Source of the DNA: Lachnoclostridium sp.
Lineage (GTDB): Bacteria; Bacillota; Clostridia; Lachnospirales; Lachnospiraceae
Direction of reading: 5' to 3'
Length of the DNA stretch: 64,000 nucleotides
Assembly: GCA_023664665.1 (NCBI GenBank)
Contig: JAMPEY010000011.1
Coordinates: 23,251-87,250 of the forward strand
The notes under the pieces were generated by a model, which saw only the letters and a program-made list of their open reading frames with translations, was not told the origin of the DNA and made no database searches. The position numbers and the translations under genes are program-made. Shown in pieces: positions 43,474 to 52,352 of the stretch; the stretch's first letter is position 1; the number at the start of each line of letters is the position of its first letter.

Positions 43474-44169
43474 TCAGGCAAGACACCGCGCCAATGCCTC
43501 CTGCAATTCTCTCTGCTGTCTGCGGCTTACCGATAAAATCTTTCCATTTTCCAAAGTTAAACTTCCCTGCTTCACCACAGTAATTCTCTCCAGATTAACC
43601 AGCTGATTTCTGTTTATGCGTGAAAATCTGCCCGGGGAAAGAGCAGCCGCAAACTCTTTCAAGCTCTGCATTGCCATAACAACCGTTTCCGCACCCTGCC
43701 CGTCCCGTAGATGAATATCCAGATATCTTCCCTGAACCTCCACATACAGAATATCTCCGCCCGAAATCACCCGTTCGCCGTCAAAGGCATCCACCACAAA
43801 CTTTCCGCTTTTCTGAGTCTCCTTCTCGATATCGCAAAAAACCTCATCCAGCATCTCCTGCTGCACTGGCTTCATCAGATAACGGAACACCCCGTTCCGA
43901 TACCCCTCCGGGGCATACTCAATATAATTTGTGATGATAATTAAAAAGACTTTACCCTCTGCATTTAACCGCCCGCACAAATCCATGCCCGCAGGCTTAT
44001 CCTCCATAACAATATCCGTAAAAACCTCATCAAAGCGGTTCCCTTTATCCCAATCCGCTAAAAGCGATTCGGCATCGGAGTAAAGAGTAATCTCCCGCCC
44101 CGATGCCTCCATCATAGCTTTCAGCTGCAAACCTATTTCCATTTCATCTTCACATATTGCAATTTTCAT
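43474..44169 (-). CDS. LytTR family response regulator
   Basis: A 231-residue regulator. Acidic pocket CEDE, phosphoacceptor Asp in VFTDIVMED (about residue 52) and Lys in YLMKPV belong to the receiver domain; a LytTR domain occupies residues 130-231 (GGDILYVEVQGRYLDIHL, FSRINRNQLVNLERI). GAGGG is 7 bases before the ATG. It forms a two-gene operon with the kinase. Targets are unknown; the neighbouring sortase gene is a candidate. Confidence 0.9.
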   Translation of the reverse strand: MKIAICEDEMEIGLQLKAMMEASGREITLYSDAESLLADWDKGNRFDEVFTDIVMEDKPAGMDLCGRLNAEGKVFLIIITNYIEYAPEGYRNGVFRYLMKPVQQEMLDEVFCDIEKETQKSGKFVVDAFDGERVISGGDILYVEVQGRYLDIHLRDGQGAETVVMAMQSLKEFAAALSPGRFSRINRNQLVNLERITVVKQGSLTLENGKILSVSRRQQRELQEALARCLA

Positions 44170-44205
44170 GATTTATCCCTCTTGGTAAAAATAATATGAA
44201 TAATG

Positions 44206-44234
44206 CCTCACAAAGCGTTTCTGGCTTTGTGAGG
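44206..44234. repeat. perfect 11-bp hairpin upstream of the LytTR pair
   Basis: CCTCACAAAGC (44206-44216) and GCTTTGTGAGG (44224-44234) flank a seven-base loop; a second small palindrome ATTCTGC/GCAGAAT follows at about 44260. Possibly the terminator of the SUKH lipoprotein gene region or a repeated intergenic element. Confidence 0.5.
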
Positions 44235-44331
44235 GCAAGGCAGTGCAAGCTGACTTGCATTCTGCGTAGCAGAATCATTATACCACATCTTTACCCACAT
44301 TAGTAGAGAGAATCATTTCCTGAGCCAGCCC

Positions 44332-45111
44332 TTATTCCAAGTTCTCCGCAAACTGCAGAAAGAAATCTGCCGCTTCATAAGTGACCGGATGAAATTCCTC
44401 AGATTTTGTGCTATCCCAGACACATACACTGGGTTCCTCCTTATTATCCTTAAAATTCAGGCACACATAATCCCCGGTGGACAAGACTGCTATGGGCACC
44501 AGCTCCGCACCCACCAAATCCGGATTGTCCGTAAGATAAGTTTCAATCGGAGCCATTACCACTGCAATATCATATTTCCCCAAGGGTGAATTTTGATAGT
44601 CGCTTATAAATCCTAAAAATCTGTCAATGGTGTAATCCGTTTTGTTTGCCCTGAAGGTGTTGGCTGCCGGCTGTCCCGCATTATATTCCTCAATAAAAAG
44701 GATATAATCATTCGGAAATTTCACATTGCAATACTCTTCGACTTTTTTGATTCTTTCTTTCAGTCCGTCGTTCATGGCAGAATCCTCCCCGCTTTCGCTG
44801 TCACTGTTTTCATAAGCAATGTCATTTCTTTTGCCATAGGTCTCAGCATTGGTTTCAACATCAATTTTGGCATCCATTTTGACATCCGTTTTGGCATTGG
44901 TTTCGGCATCGGTTTCGGCATCACTGCCCTGCGCTGCCATAGCAGAACTGCTGCTCTGTGCACCAGAATTTTCCTTCATGGTAATGTTTGGTGTGCTCTG
45001 CGTACTTGGAGTTTCAGCCTCTTCCTTGCCGCAGCCGCCCAATGCCAGCTCTGCCATAGCCAAAACTGACATCGCCATTGCCGTCATCCACTATTTGTTT
45101 ATATGCTTCAT
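44332..45111 (-). pseudogene. SUKH (SMI1/KNR4) domain lipoprotein with early amber codon
   Basis: The C-terminal 150 residues form a SUKH domain (IKKVEEYCNVKFPNDYILFI to FHPVTYEAADFFLQF), a fold used as immunity protein against contact-toxins. A lipobox LGGC lies near residue 17 of the frame starting at 45087, followed by an Asp/Thr/Lys repeat linker. The best ribosome site (AAGGAGGG) serves an ATG at 45111 that reads MKHINK and then TAG (45093-45091) before continuing in frame. So the positive start of the signal peptide is cut off. Translation from 45087 would lack that charge and a good ribosome site, so function is doubtful. Confidence 0.75.
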
Positions 45112-45134
45112 GTATACACCCTCCTTATGCTCCA

Positions 45135-46037
45135 TCATGCCGCCCTCTGGAACAAACTCTTAAATTTAGAAGACAGCCCGCACAGCTTATCATACAAATC
45201 AAATGTAATTTCCGTGGAGGGCGCCACCTGCATATAGGAGCATACCATGCATACCATGGTGTAGCTGTCCATTACGGCGGATTTCACGATGAGCACAATC
45301 ATCATGGTCAGCATCAGCGACACGAAAAATACCCCAAGCCCCGGCATACCCAGAAGCCCTAAAGCCCCTATGGTCACAAGGAACAGCAAAAGCCCTGCTG
45401 CGACAGAAACGATAAAAGCGACAAATGCCGTTTTTAAAGCATCCTTTAAAACCGTCTTCCAATTTTGGAAATAAATCACCACACCGTCCGCTGCGCTTTT
45501 GAAGGCGGACTGCTCCGCATGATAAAAGGTGTATGCCAGACAGCATTCATCCACATTTCCGAGAGCGATATTCACAAAGGATTTGGCAAAGGACACTACT
45601 GACTCCATTCCGGGGATTTTGCCCAAAATATTTCCCACCACATCAAGCCCGCTGTTAATCTGCTTCACGGCGCCGGACACCAGACGGTCCACCGCAAAAT
45701 AAGCGGCTGCTGTGGCAAACTTTTTCTTTACCGTTTCGATGCCATATGCAAAAGCATTTTCCGGCAGGCTGCCCGTTGTCACCAGCGCAGTAACCACCGC
45801 TATATGCCCTGCCTTTAACAGATACCCCAGATAATATTGGGAAATTCCCACTGCCGCCACGGACAGGCAGAACCATATTACCAAGGCATACACTGCCACC
45901 ACGCCATTGTCATCCAAAGCAGAAACAGCCATTAAAATCAGTCCCAGCACGATGGAAAACGCTATGGCGCACCCGCCTAAGGCAAGCTTCATCCACACAA
46001 ATTTGATTGTCTGTCTAAAAACTTCATTTGCTTTCAT
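45135..46037 (-). CDS. polytopic membrane protein of unknown function (300 aa)
   Basis: The N-terminus MKANEVFRQTIKFVWMKLALG is followed by at least five hydrophobic segments and an extended middle region with Gly and small residues (LGKIPGMESVVSFAKSFVNIAL). No transporter signature seen. The start at 46037 with AGGT upstream gives the usual MKxxEVFR opening; an ATG at 46094 has no spaced site. It precedes the SUKH lipoprotein gene by 24 bases, so both are probably one transcript. This pairing with a SUKH protein is seen in the sequence, not explained. Confidence 0.7.
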   Translation of the reverse strand: MKANEVFRQTIKFVWMKLALGGCAIAFSIVLGLILMAVSALDDNGVVAVYALVIWFCLSVAAVGISQYYLGYLLKAGHIAVVTALVTTGSLPENAFAYGIETVKKKFATAAAYFAVDRLVSGAVKQINSGLDVVGNILGKIPGMESVVSFAKSFVNIALGNVDECCLAYTFYHAEQSAFKSAADGVVIYFQNWKTVLKDALKTAFVAFIVSVAAGLLLFLVTIGALGLLGMPGLGVFFVSLMLTMMIVLIVKSAVMDSYTMVCMVCSYMQVAPSTEITFDLYDKLCGLSSKFKSLFQRAA

Positions 46038-46319
46038 TCGTAATGACCTATACCTTTCTATAATCGGCGAACTTTCATTTTTCACACGAATCATTCCTTC
46101 TTGCGTGTAAAGCTTTAAAAGTTCTTTGCAAAGTAACCTCTACTGCAAGCAAAAATTGCCAATGGCAATTAGAACTTCTCTTCATGCTAAACCCCTTCCT
46201 TAGCACAGCTTAATAGCTGCACCGCAGGCAAAAAACTACAATATGTGACAACAGGTTTTGCGAAGCAGTTCCTCTTATATGCACGAGTATAATATCCGCA
46301 AAACAAAAAGCTTCGTTTG

Positions 46320-47138
46320 TTACGGATTTATCCCATCATACACTGCCTTATATTCCGCCCAGCCTTCGCCGCCTTTGTACAGCGGGCTTTCCCCATACGC
46401 AGTGGTTATGTAAGTACAGGAAGAAATCTCCCCGCTGGAATGGCAGTAAAAATATAGACTATAATCCCCATAGTAATAATATATAATAGAACCCAGACTA
46501 GATCCCGCGGAATAACAGGGAACTCCCAGCATATCTACCACCTCTTCCAGCGAAAGCCTGTATGGACTCCTTTCCGGCACTTCAAAGCCCATTATGGGGA
46601 CCCCGTCCTTATCCGGCTCAAACATCATAGTTCCTACGGCACATTCCTTGATGGGAACATCTTCCTGCAGGGGATTCCAAATAGTGCTCTGATCTATGCC
46701 GGGTATGCTTTCTATGGTTCCGTCCTCATTATGCCAGACCCACCCATTATTCTTAAAATCTCCCGATTTTATTTCTCTTTCCTGCATCTGGGTCAAGGTG
46801 CTCTCTAAAGTTTCGTCTGCTGCTCTGTGCACATAAATTTCCTGCTCCAGCAGGCTGTCCACCGTCATAGGAAGCATGATTTCCTTGCCATCAATATACA
46901 ATTTCCCACTAAATTTGGAAGCATCAAACTTACTGGTATCAAACTGCCAATTCCCTTCTTTATCCTGCCACATTAACTCCCCTGTGCCATTTTCCTGTTC
47001 GCCAGCTTTTTCCCCGCCTGATGTCTGAGATGCCTTGCTGTTATTGCTCTGGCTGGCAGGCGTGCTGCCACATGCCGACAACAGGCAGACCGACATTCCC
47101 AATACTAAAATTCCTTTGAGCGCATTTACTTTTTTCAT
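46320..47138 (-). CDS. lipoprotein of unknown function (272 aa)
   Basis: Signal peptide with lipobox LLSAC (Cys about residue 23), then a Ser/Asn-rich linker (STPASQSNNSKASQTSGG). The folded part contains LYIDGKEIMLPMTVDSLLEQ, MMFEPDKDGVPIMGFEVPER and a C-terminal YYYYGDYSLYFYCHSSGEISSCTY. GAGGAAAAG lies before the ATG at 47138. Family not recognised; extracytoplasmic membrane-attached. Confidence 0.75.
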   Translation of the reverse strand: MKKVNALKGILVLGMSVCLLSACGSTPASQSNNSKASQTSGGEKAGEQENGTGELMWQDKEGNWQFDTSKFDASKFSGKLYIDGKEIMLPMTVDSLLEQEIYVHRAADETLESTLTQMQEREIKSGDFKNNGWVWHNEDGTIESIPGIDQSTIWNPLQEDVPIKECAVGTMMFEPDKDGVPIMGFEVPERSPYRLSLEEVVDMLGVPCYSAGSSLGSIIYYYYGDYSLYFYCHSSGEISSCTYITTAYGESPLYKGGEGWAEYKAVYDGINP

Positions 47139-47182
47139 CTTTTCCTCTCTTTCCGCCGCCTCTGGCGACACAAACAATCTAT

Positions 47183-47200
47183 GAATCCGCTTGCGGATTC
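47183..47200. repeat. small perfect palindrome
   Basis: GAATCCGC and GCGGATTC separated by TT, in the 165-base gap between two lipoprotein genes; next to it are GACCTTGGTCAGG and GACCTTAG direct repeats. Possible transcript end signal without a clear T run. Confidence 0.45.
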
Positions 47201-47303
47201 TTCGCGGAATGACTTAGATTTTATTAGGTCAAATTTTTGACCTTGGTCAGGTTCTTTCTGACCTTAGAAAATCTTCATTCCGTTCACACTTTTCTCCTCG
47301 TCA

Positions 47304-48260
47304 TTACGGATTTACATAGGTTATATTATTTTCTTTCGCATAGGTTTCCGCATAGCTTCCCGGCTCTACCGTAAGAACCAGCTCTAAGTCTTTATCCGCA
47401 AAAGCCGATTTTGCAAAAGCCTTTTCCCCAATCTCCGTTACGGATGCCGGAATGGTCACGCTGCTTAACTTATCGCAATAGTCAAAAGCCTGTTTGTCAA
47501 TTTTTTCTATGCCATCTTCAATGATTACGGTTTCTAATTCTTGACTGTTTGCAAACATCATCCATCCCACCGTTTTTATGCTTGCCGGAATCGTAAGCTC
47601 TGCTACATCGATGCTGAGAAAAGCTCCCTTTCCCAATTCCGGAGCGCTGCACAAAAGCTCCAATTCCTTGATGCCTGTGCTTGCAAACGCACTGTCACCT
47701 ATAATAGTCACTGTGCTTGGTATGCTGACATATTCCAGCGAAAGGCAAGATAAAAAAGCATAATCTGCTATAGTCTGTAAGCCTTCGTTCAAATGCACCC
47801 GAGCAAGCTCCTCACAGTTTATAAATGCATTTGTTCCAATGGTTTCCAAGGTATCGGGGCATACTACTGCCGTAATATTTTTATTTGCAAAACAGTACTC
47901 ATCAATAACGCGCACATTCATACCGTCAATCTGTGCCGGTATGGAAACCTCCTTGCCCTCCCCTAAATATTGGTAAATTACGACTTCCCCATCGACATTA
48001 TCATAGTCAAAATCCGATGCAGGGTTTTCGGGGATAGTGGCAAAAAAGTCTGCGTTCGCCTTCTGCCATGAATCAGTGCCCTGCGCTTGGCTGGAATCCT
48101 GTGCTGTTCCTGCGCCGGAGTTCTGCTCTGTTTTCGTGCCTGATTCGCCTTGTGTACCGTGTGCATTTGTTTCCTTGTCCCCGGTTTTTCCGCAAGCTCC
48201 CAAGGTTAATGCTGCCATACATAATACAAGTACGATTTTTGTTTTAGTTGTTTTTTTCAT
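47304..48260 (-). CDS. BspA-type leucine-rich-repeat lipoprotein, copy A (318 aa)
   Basis: Lipobox TLGAC (Cys23), an extended Gly/Thr/Gln linker, then about seven BspA/LRR_5 repeats (for example VVCPDTLETIGTNAFINCEELARVHLNEGLQTIADYAF broken over adjacent units) and a closing ADKDLELVLTVEPGSYAETYAKENNITYVNP. These repeats form an elongated surface for binding proteins outside the cell. GGAGAAACT precedes the ATG. It has a close paralogue at 48512-49390 on the same strand, with a fold-back element between them. Confidence 0.87.
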   Translation of the reverse strand: MKKTTKTKIVLVLCMAALTLGACGKTGDKETNAHGTQGESGTKTEQNSGAGTAQDSSQAQGTDSWQKANADFFATIPENPASDFDYDNVDGEVVIYQYLGEGKEVSIPAQIDGMNVRVIDEYCFANKNITAVVCPDTLETIGTNAFINCEELARVHLNEGLQTIADYAFLSCLSLEYVSIPSTVTIIGDSAFASTGIKELELLCSAPELGKGAFLSIDVAELTIPASIKTVGWMMFANSQELETVIIEDGIEKIDKQAFDYCDKLSSVTIPASVTEIGEKAFAKSAFADKDLELVLTVEPGSYAETYAKENNITYVNP

Positions 48261-48279
48261 AGTTTCTCCTTTTTCTTTT

Positions 48280-48512
48280 CACTTCTCTATAGGCATTTGC
48301 GAAACTCAGACTTTCGTAAAACGAGTTGTGTAGATTGCATGTTCCACAAGCAGACCCTTGAAAAACGCTGGCACTTAGACACCGTACTTTGGTGTCTTAT
48401 GTGCCCACTGCGTTTTTCACGGAGCGAGAGCGTGTCTGCGGTGGAATGTGCAAGCTACACAACGACACTCTACCAAAACCAGAGTTTCGCAATTACCCAT
48501 CCACTTCTCTAT
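48280..48512. mobile_element. 196-bp fold-back (MITE-like) element with flanking 11-bp direct repeats
   Basis: TTGCGAAACTC (48297-48307) and its inverse GAGTTTCGCAA (48482-48492) end a region that is nearly palindromic throughout. Inner paired blocks include GTTGTGTAG/CTACACAAC, TTCCAC/GTGGAA, AAAAACGC/GCGTTTTT, and the central AGACACC/GGTGTCT. CACTTCTCTAT is directly repeated at 48280-48290 and 48502-48512. No coding sequence inside. It is placed between two paralogous lipoprotein genes. Confidence 0.72.
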
Positions 48513-49390
48513 CATGGGTTCACATACGCCAATTTATTTTCTTTGGCATAGGCTTCCGCATAGCTTCCCGGCTCTACGGTCAGGACAAGCTCTGCGCTGT
48601 TGTCCGAAAATGCCTTTTCTGCTATTTCCGTAACCGATGCAGGTATTGTGATGCTTGTGAGTTTCGGACAGCCCGCGATTGCTATTTTTCCGATGCTTTC
48701 CACGCCATCCTCAATCATGACTTTTTCTAATTCCTTACTGTTTGCAAGAGCGGAGAGCTCAATTTTTTTAACCTTTCCGGAAATGGTGATTTCTTTCATC
48801 TGCGTTCCCGCAAAACAACTCCTTGGCAATTCTTCCGCACTTGCCAGATATTCCATGCTTGTCAATCCGGCTCTCGAAAAACTCTCTTCTCCAAATAAAG
48901 TTACCGAATCGGGAATGCGGATAAAGCTCAATGACTCACAGTAGAAAAACGCACTCTCACCTATGGACTGCAGACCGTCATTCAGCTCAATGCTTGTAAG
49001 CTTCCCACAATTAGAAAACGCATGGGCGCCTATGGTTTCCAAAGTATTCGGGCACACCACAGTGGTAAGGTCGCTGTTTCTACAGCAGTAATCTCCTATG
49101 GCAGTGACATCTTTTCCGTCAATCTGTGCCGGTATGGAAACCTCCATGCTCTCCCCTATGTAATGTGTAATTTTGATTTTTCCGTCAATTTCTTCGTATT
49201 CAAACTCAGATGCATCCGTTTCCTTTTCCATGAACTCTGTGTGGTTGTCTGCGGCTTCCATGGTGTTATCGGGGGATGCTGCGTTATTTGATGCCGCATT
49301 ATCTTTCTGCTTATCATCACCGCAGGCGGTGAAGAGGGATGCCGTCATAAGCATCACCATGCCCATAAAACATAATTTCTTTCGTATCAT
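48512..49390 (-). CDS. BspA-type leucine-rich-repeat lipoprotein, copy B (292 aa)
   Basis: Lipobox LFTAC (Cys23), Asn/Asp-rich linker, then LRR_5/BspA repeats (VCPNTLETIGAHAFSNCGKL, IELNDGLQSIGESAFFYCES and following) and the same end block ELVLTVEPGSYAEAYAKEN as copy A. Shared start of repeats, DVTAIGDYCCRNSD versus copy A NVRVIDEYCFANKN, shows tandem duplication and divergence. AAATGGAGAAAAT precedes the ATG. Expected at the cell surface. Likely co-transcribed with copy A unless the fold-back element stops transcription. Confidence 0.87.
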   Translation of the reverse strand: MIRKKLCFMGMVMLMTASLFTACGDDKQKDNAASNNAASPDNTMEAADNHTEFMEKETDASEFEYEEIDGKIKITHYIGESMEVSIPAQIDGKDVTAIGDYCCRNSDLTTVVCPNTLETIGAHAFSNCGKLTSIELNDGLQSIGESAFFYCESLSFIRIPDSVTLFGEESFSRAGLTSMEYLASAEELPRSCFAGTQMKEITISGKVKKIELSALANSKELEKVMIEDGVESIGKIAIAGCPKLTSITIPASVTEIAEKAFSDNSAELVLTVEPGSYAEAYAKENKLAYVNP

Positions 49391-49688
49391 ATTTTCTCCA
49401 TTTCTGCGCAGCTTTCGTCCCAGCTATACCGGAAAGTCCCCTTACTTCCAACTATTTCGTGTAAGTGAGACAGCTTTCTTCCCAGCCCCGGTTCCTTTGA
49501 GACGGCTACCCACAGTCTGCGGATGCTGCGCGCTACATCATCTATCTTATGGGACTCGCTTACCGAAAGTCAATGTGAAAAAGCACGAACGGTTCTCATG
49601 ATGTCATAAGCGGTATGCGCCTGCCATTGACAGGAATATATAGAGCGATTTATAATAAAACAAATTTTTAAACTCAGGAGGAAATTGT
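49391..49688. other. 298-base region with possible structured leader on the minus strand
   Basis: On the minus strand TTGACT, 18 bases, TAAGAT (about 49577-49548) could be a promoter for copy B, leaving a leader of about 150 bases. That leader contains local pairings (AGTCCC/GGGACT and GGAAGT/ACTTTCC) and a GCTGGGACGAAAGCTG block. No known riboswitch class was matched by eye. The plus-strand end holds the AGGAGG site for the gene at 49689. Confidence 0.4.
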
Positions 49689-50102
49689 ATGTTTCAGGAC
49701 AAAAGCGGCACTTTTGAAGATTTTGGATTTAAGTTAGTGGTCATAGACAGCCTTTTGGGGAAGAATACTAGTTTTTCTGACGAGCTGGAAGAAATGAAAG
49801 AAAAATATGTTGAGAATTATGACGGGGACGGCTACGAATGCATTCCCGAAATGGTTGCATATTTTGAGAACCTTAAGCTTACGGAGGAAGATTTGGCATT
49901 AGTTGATAAGCTTGTTTTTGACGGCGGTGAGGATATTTATTTTCTAATGATGACGGATTGGGATGGCGAGTCCGATGAGTTTGACATAAAGAGCGTGAAA
50001 GGCTTTGAGCGGCTTCCAAACCTGAAGGAAGTGGAATATATCGCTATGTGCGACGAGTCATTGATGGAAGCCTTTACAAAAGCGGGAATTGCCGTGTCCT
50101 AA
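49689..50102 (+). CDS. hypothetical acidic protein (137 aa), DUF6892-like
   Basis: A strongly acidic soluble protein starting MFQDKSGTFEDFGFKLVVIDSLL with many Asp/Glu residues (DWDGESDEFDIKSVKGFERLPNLKEVEY). The opening and the LPNLKEVEY end resemble a small family I would call DUF6892, with low certainty. CAGGAGGAAATTGT precedes the ATG. It is isolated between minus-strand lipoprotein genes, so it may be a small immunity-like or regulatory protein; this is a guess from composition. Confidence 0.65.
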   Translation: MFQDKSGTFEDFGFKLVVIDSLLGKNTSFSDELEEMKEKYVENYDGDGYECIPEMVAYFENLKLTEEDLALVDKLVFDGGEDIYFLMMTDWDGESDEFDIKSVKGFERLPNLKEVEYIAMCDESLMEAFTKAGIAVS

Positions 50103-50109
50103 CCGAAAA

Positions 50110-50135
50110 GAGCATCCGCTCTAAAGCGGATGCTC
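50110..50135. terminator. bidirectional terminator between convergent genes
   Basis: GAGCATCCGCT (50110-50120) and AGCGGATGCTC (50125-50135) form a perfect 11-bp stem with a four-base loop. On the minus strand it runs into TTTTCGG; on the plus strand a later TTTTTATTTCTTTTTT follows. Confidence 0.75.
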
Positions 50136-50168
50136 CCCTAAAATCGATGGGCCCTTTTTATTTCTTTT

Positions 50169-51581
50169 TTAGTCCTCATCCTTCGTTAAGATAAAATTCT
50201 GATTATAACTGGTGGATACCAGTGCGCTTGATTCCACATTATATCTGAGACCTATGCGGTTGACATAGGTATAATCCCAAGAACCCGCACCGTATTTGAC
50301 ACGCTGTTGATCAAAAGTAAGGTCGACAAGCATATTTCTCTCATTATAAGAACCGGTGAACTCAATGGACTCCACAGTATCGGCATAGGTTCCGCTGGGC
50401 ACTATTTTTAATGCGCCGCCCAGGGAGCCGTCCTCATTGACTGTTGTGATGCTGATATATATGGTGGCATACTGTGTCCCGGAATTATTCTTCATATCGC
50501 CGGTATAATTGCCCACAAGGTCATTATCGGAAGCCCAGCAGCTGTTCATACCATCATTATATCCCGCAGAGTATTTGATACTGTTCTGATTCCATTCGGA
50601 GCCGTTGTAGGAATAGGTAAAATCCGCAATCACATGAACCTTGAAAATACTCTGGTCCGCCAGAATGATATTCGCCCTTCTGGTACAGATTTTGTCATTC
50701 CACACAATATCGTCAAATGTAATAGAGTCTATAGTGTCCCCATTCAGTACCAATCCGGTACGGAAATTGTAACTATCCGTCAACAGGGGATAACCCGCAA
50801 GATCCGCCGTCATCTTTTCATCCGACAATGCGGTTTCCGTTTCCTTTGTCAGTTCCATCGCATAGTCCCCGGAATGCACGATGGACTTATAAGCCCACTG
50901 TGCTTCTGCTGTATTGCTGTTCACAACATAGAGGCAGGAAAGCTCAAAATCTCCCGTATAGTTACAGAATCCGTTGGTCCATGTAACGGTAATGTCCAAG
51001 TCGGCAGAGGGATCATTGCCCGCTCCGACCACAGCGGGAACCAGCTTTTGGCTATTGACCGTAATTCCCGTAATGCCGTCCTGAGAGAAGGTAACCGGTC
51101 TGTCAGACCAATTGTCCGGTGTGTAATCATAAGAAGACACTTTGTTCACCAGAATATCCTTTATCTCCTCCTGCGACATTTCCTTCAAAGGAGCAATCAG
51201 GGAATCTTCCTCCTCGTCTTGGGAAAAAGTCTTCATCACCCATTCCCCGTCCCGGTATCTGCAGTCCACAACATAATAATACTTATATTCCAAAGTCTTC
51301 GTATTGGTTGTAATCTCAACCTTCAGTTCGGAGCGCTCCTTGGAATCGCCTTTGTCATTCCTTTCATTGACAATAAACGATACCACTTCTCCGGCAATCC
51401 CGCCTTCATCCGACAAATCGTCAAGAATCTCGTCCGCAAAATCATTGCCCGTAGTCTCTTCGTCTTCATCATAGATGTTTTCGCCGGTTGCCTGCGGCAG
51501 TTTTTTTAACGGGCTGCCACATGCCGTTAATCCCGCGCACAGGAAAAACGCCATTCCCAACAGACATAGTTTTTTCTTCAT
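50169..51581 (-). CDS. large lipoprotein of unknown function (470 aa)
   Basis: Lipobox LTAC (Cys21) within CAGLTACGSPLKKLP, an acidic linker, then repeated beta-rich segments. Two related blocks with GFCNYTGDFELSCLYVV and NLVGNYTGDMKNNSG-like wording suggest internal duplication of a beta domain. GAGGAGGAG precedes the ATG. No enzymatic motif seen. Expected to be attached outside the membrane; role unknown. Confidence 0.75.
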   Translation of the reverse strand: MKKKLCLLGMAFFLCAGLTACGSPLKKLPQATGENIYDEDEETTGNDFADEILDDLSDEGGIAGEVVSFIVNERNDKGDSKERSELKVEITTNTKTLEYKYYYVVDCRYRDGEWVMKTFSQDEEEDSLIAPLKEMSQEEIKDILVNKVSSYDYTPDNWSDRPVTFSQDGITGITVNSQKLVPAVVGAGNDPSADLDITVTWTNGFCNYTGDFELSCLYVVNSNTAEAQWAYKSIVHSGDYAMELTKETETALSDEKMTADLAGYPLLTDSYNFRTGLVLNGDTIDSITFDDIVWNDKICTRRANIILADQSIFKVHVIADFTYSYNGSEWNQNSIKYSAGYNDGMNSCWASDNDLVGNYTGDMKNNSGTQYATIYISITTVNEDGSLGGALKIVPSGTYADTVESIEFTGSYNERNMLVDLTFDQQRVKYGAGSWDYTYVNRIGLRYNVESSALVSTSYNQNFILTKDED

Positions 51582-51701
51582 AATATACTCCTCCTCATTT
51601 GCATTTTCATGCCATTATAACACGATACGCTGTTATTTGCAAGAATTTCCCCTTGTGCACAGCGTGCACAGTGTGCGCAGCGCAAGTTGCGCAGCGTAAG
51701 T

Positions 51702-52064
51702 TTATACGACCGTATAAGACCCGCCCTGAGTCATCCAATAAATATTAAGAGCAATGGATACTATTGTCAGAATAAGAATGAGAAAAAACAATTTCTTATT
51801 TTTTGTATCCTGTTTGCAAAGGAAAAAAATCAGAAAACCGAGGGATAGCGCACAATGTAAGTATGGCAGCCTAAAAAGATAATAGAATATCACCGGCATC
51901 CAATAACCTATAAAGAGGATACCTAAAAAGTTTACGATAGGAGCAGCAATTTCGGGAAATTGCGTAAACAGCAAAAGCGGAAGCAAAAAGGCGCAGTTCA
52001 TCATTAGATAAATACACCAATTCTGTTGTACCTTACTGTCTTCGGATGAAAAAATCTTTTTCAC
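51702..52064 (-). CDS. small membrane protein (120 aa)
   Basis: Four hydrophobic segments (about residues 17-35, 40-60, 66-84 and 92-112) after a short charged start MKKIFSSEDSK. The start codon is GTG with only a weak GGGAAT upstream. No family recognised. Isolated in a gap between convergent and divergent genes. Confidence 0.6.
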   Translation of the reverse strand: MKKIFSSEDSKVQQNWCIYLMMNCAFLLPLLLFTQFPEIAAPIVNFLGILFIGYWMPVIFYYLFRLPYLHCALSLGFLIFFLCKQDTKNKKLFFLILILTIVSIALNIYWMTQGGSYTVV

Positions 52065-52352
52065 AACAATCCCGATTCCCTTCTCAATTTCTCATATTTT
52101 GCGGTCTTTCTGCCGGATTTGATACGCACCAAACAAGTAAATGCCCCTTTATTATACCACCGCTTCCTTCTATTGAAAATATCTTTCTGCCGATAAAAAT
52201 GATACACTATCACATACCTGCTTGTCTTTGACACAGCCCTGCTTATATGTTAGAATCAGTTTATACCCGTTAACAAAAAGGTAATTGCGTTTACAAGCAT
52301 ATTGCTTGGTTTATTGCGTGCGGGACTCTAAACGGGAATGGAGAGCATATCA
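52065..52352. other. intergenic region before the solute-binding protein gene
   Basis: 288 bases, AT-rich around 52140-52260, with a possible short promoter TTGTCT...TATGTT ending near 52245. No gene or strong hairpin seen. Confidence 0.4.

Noticed and set aside
48297-48730. Short open frames inside the fold-back element and opposite the second LRR gene
   Set aside because: They are antisense or palindrome-derived, without ribosome sites or recognisable residues patterns.
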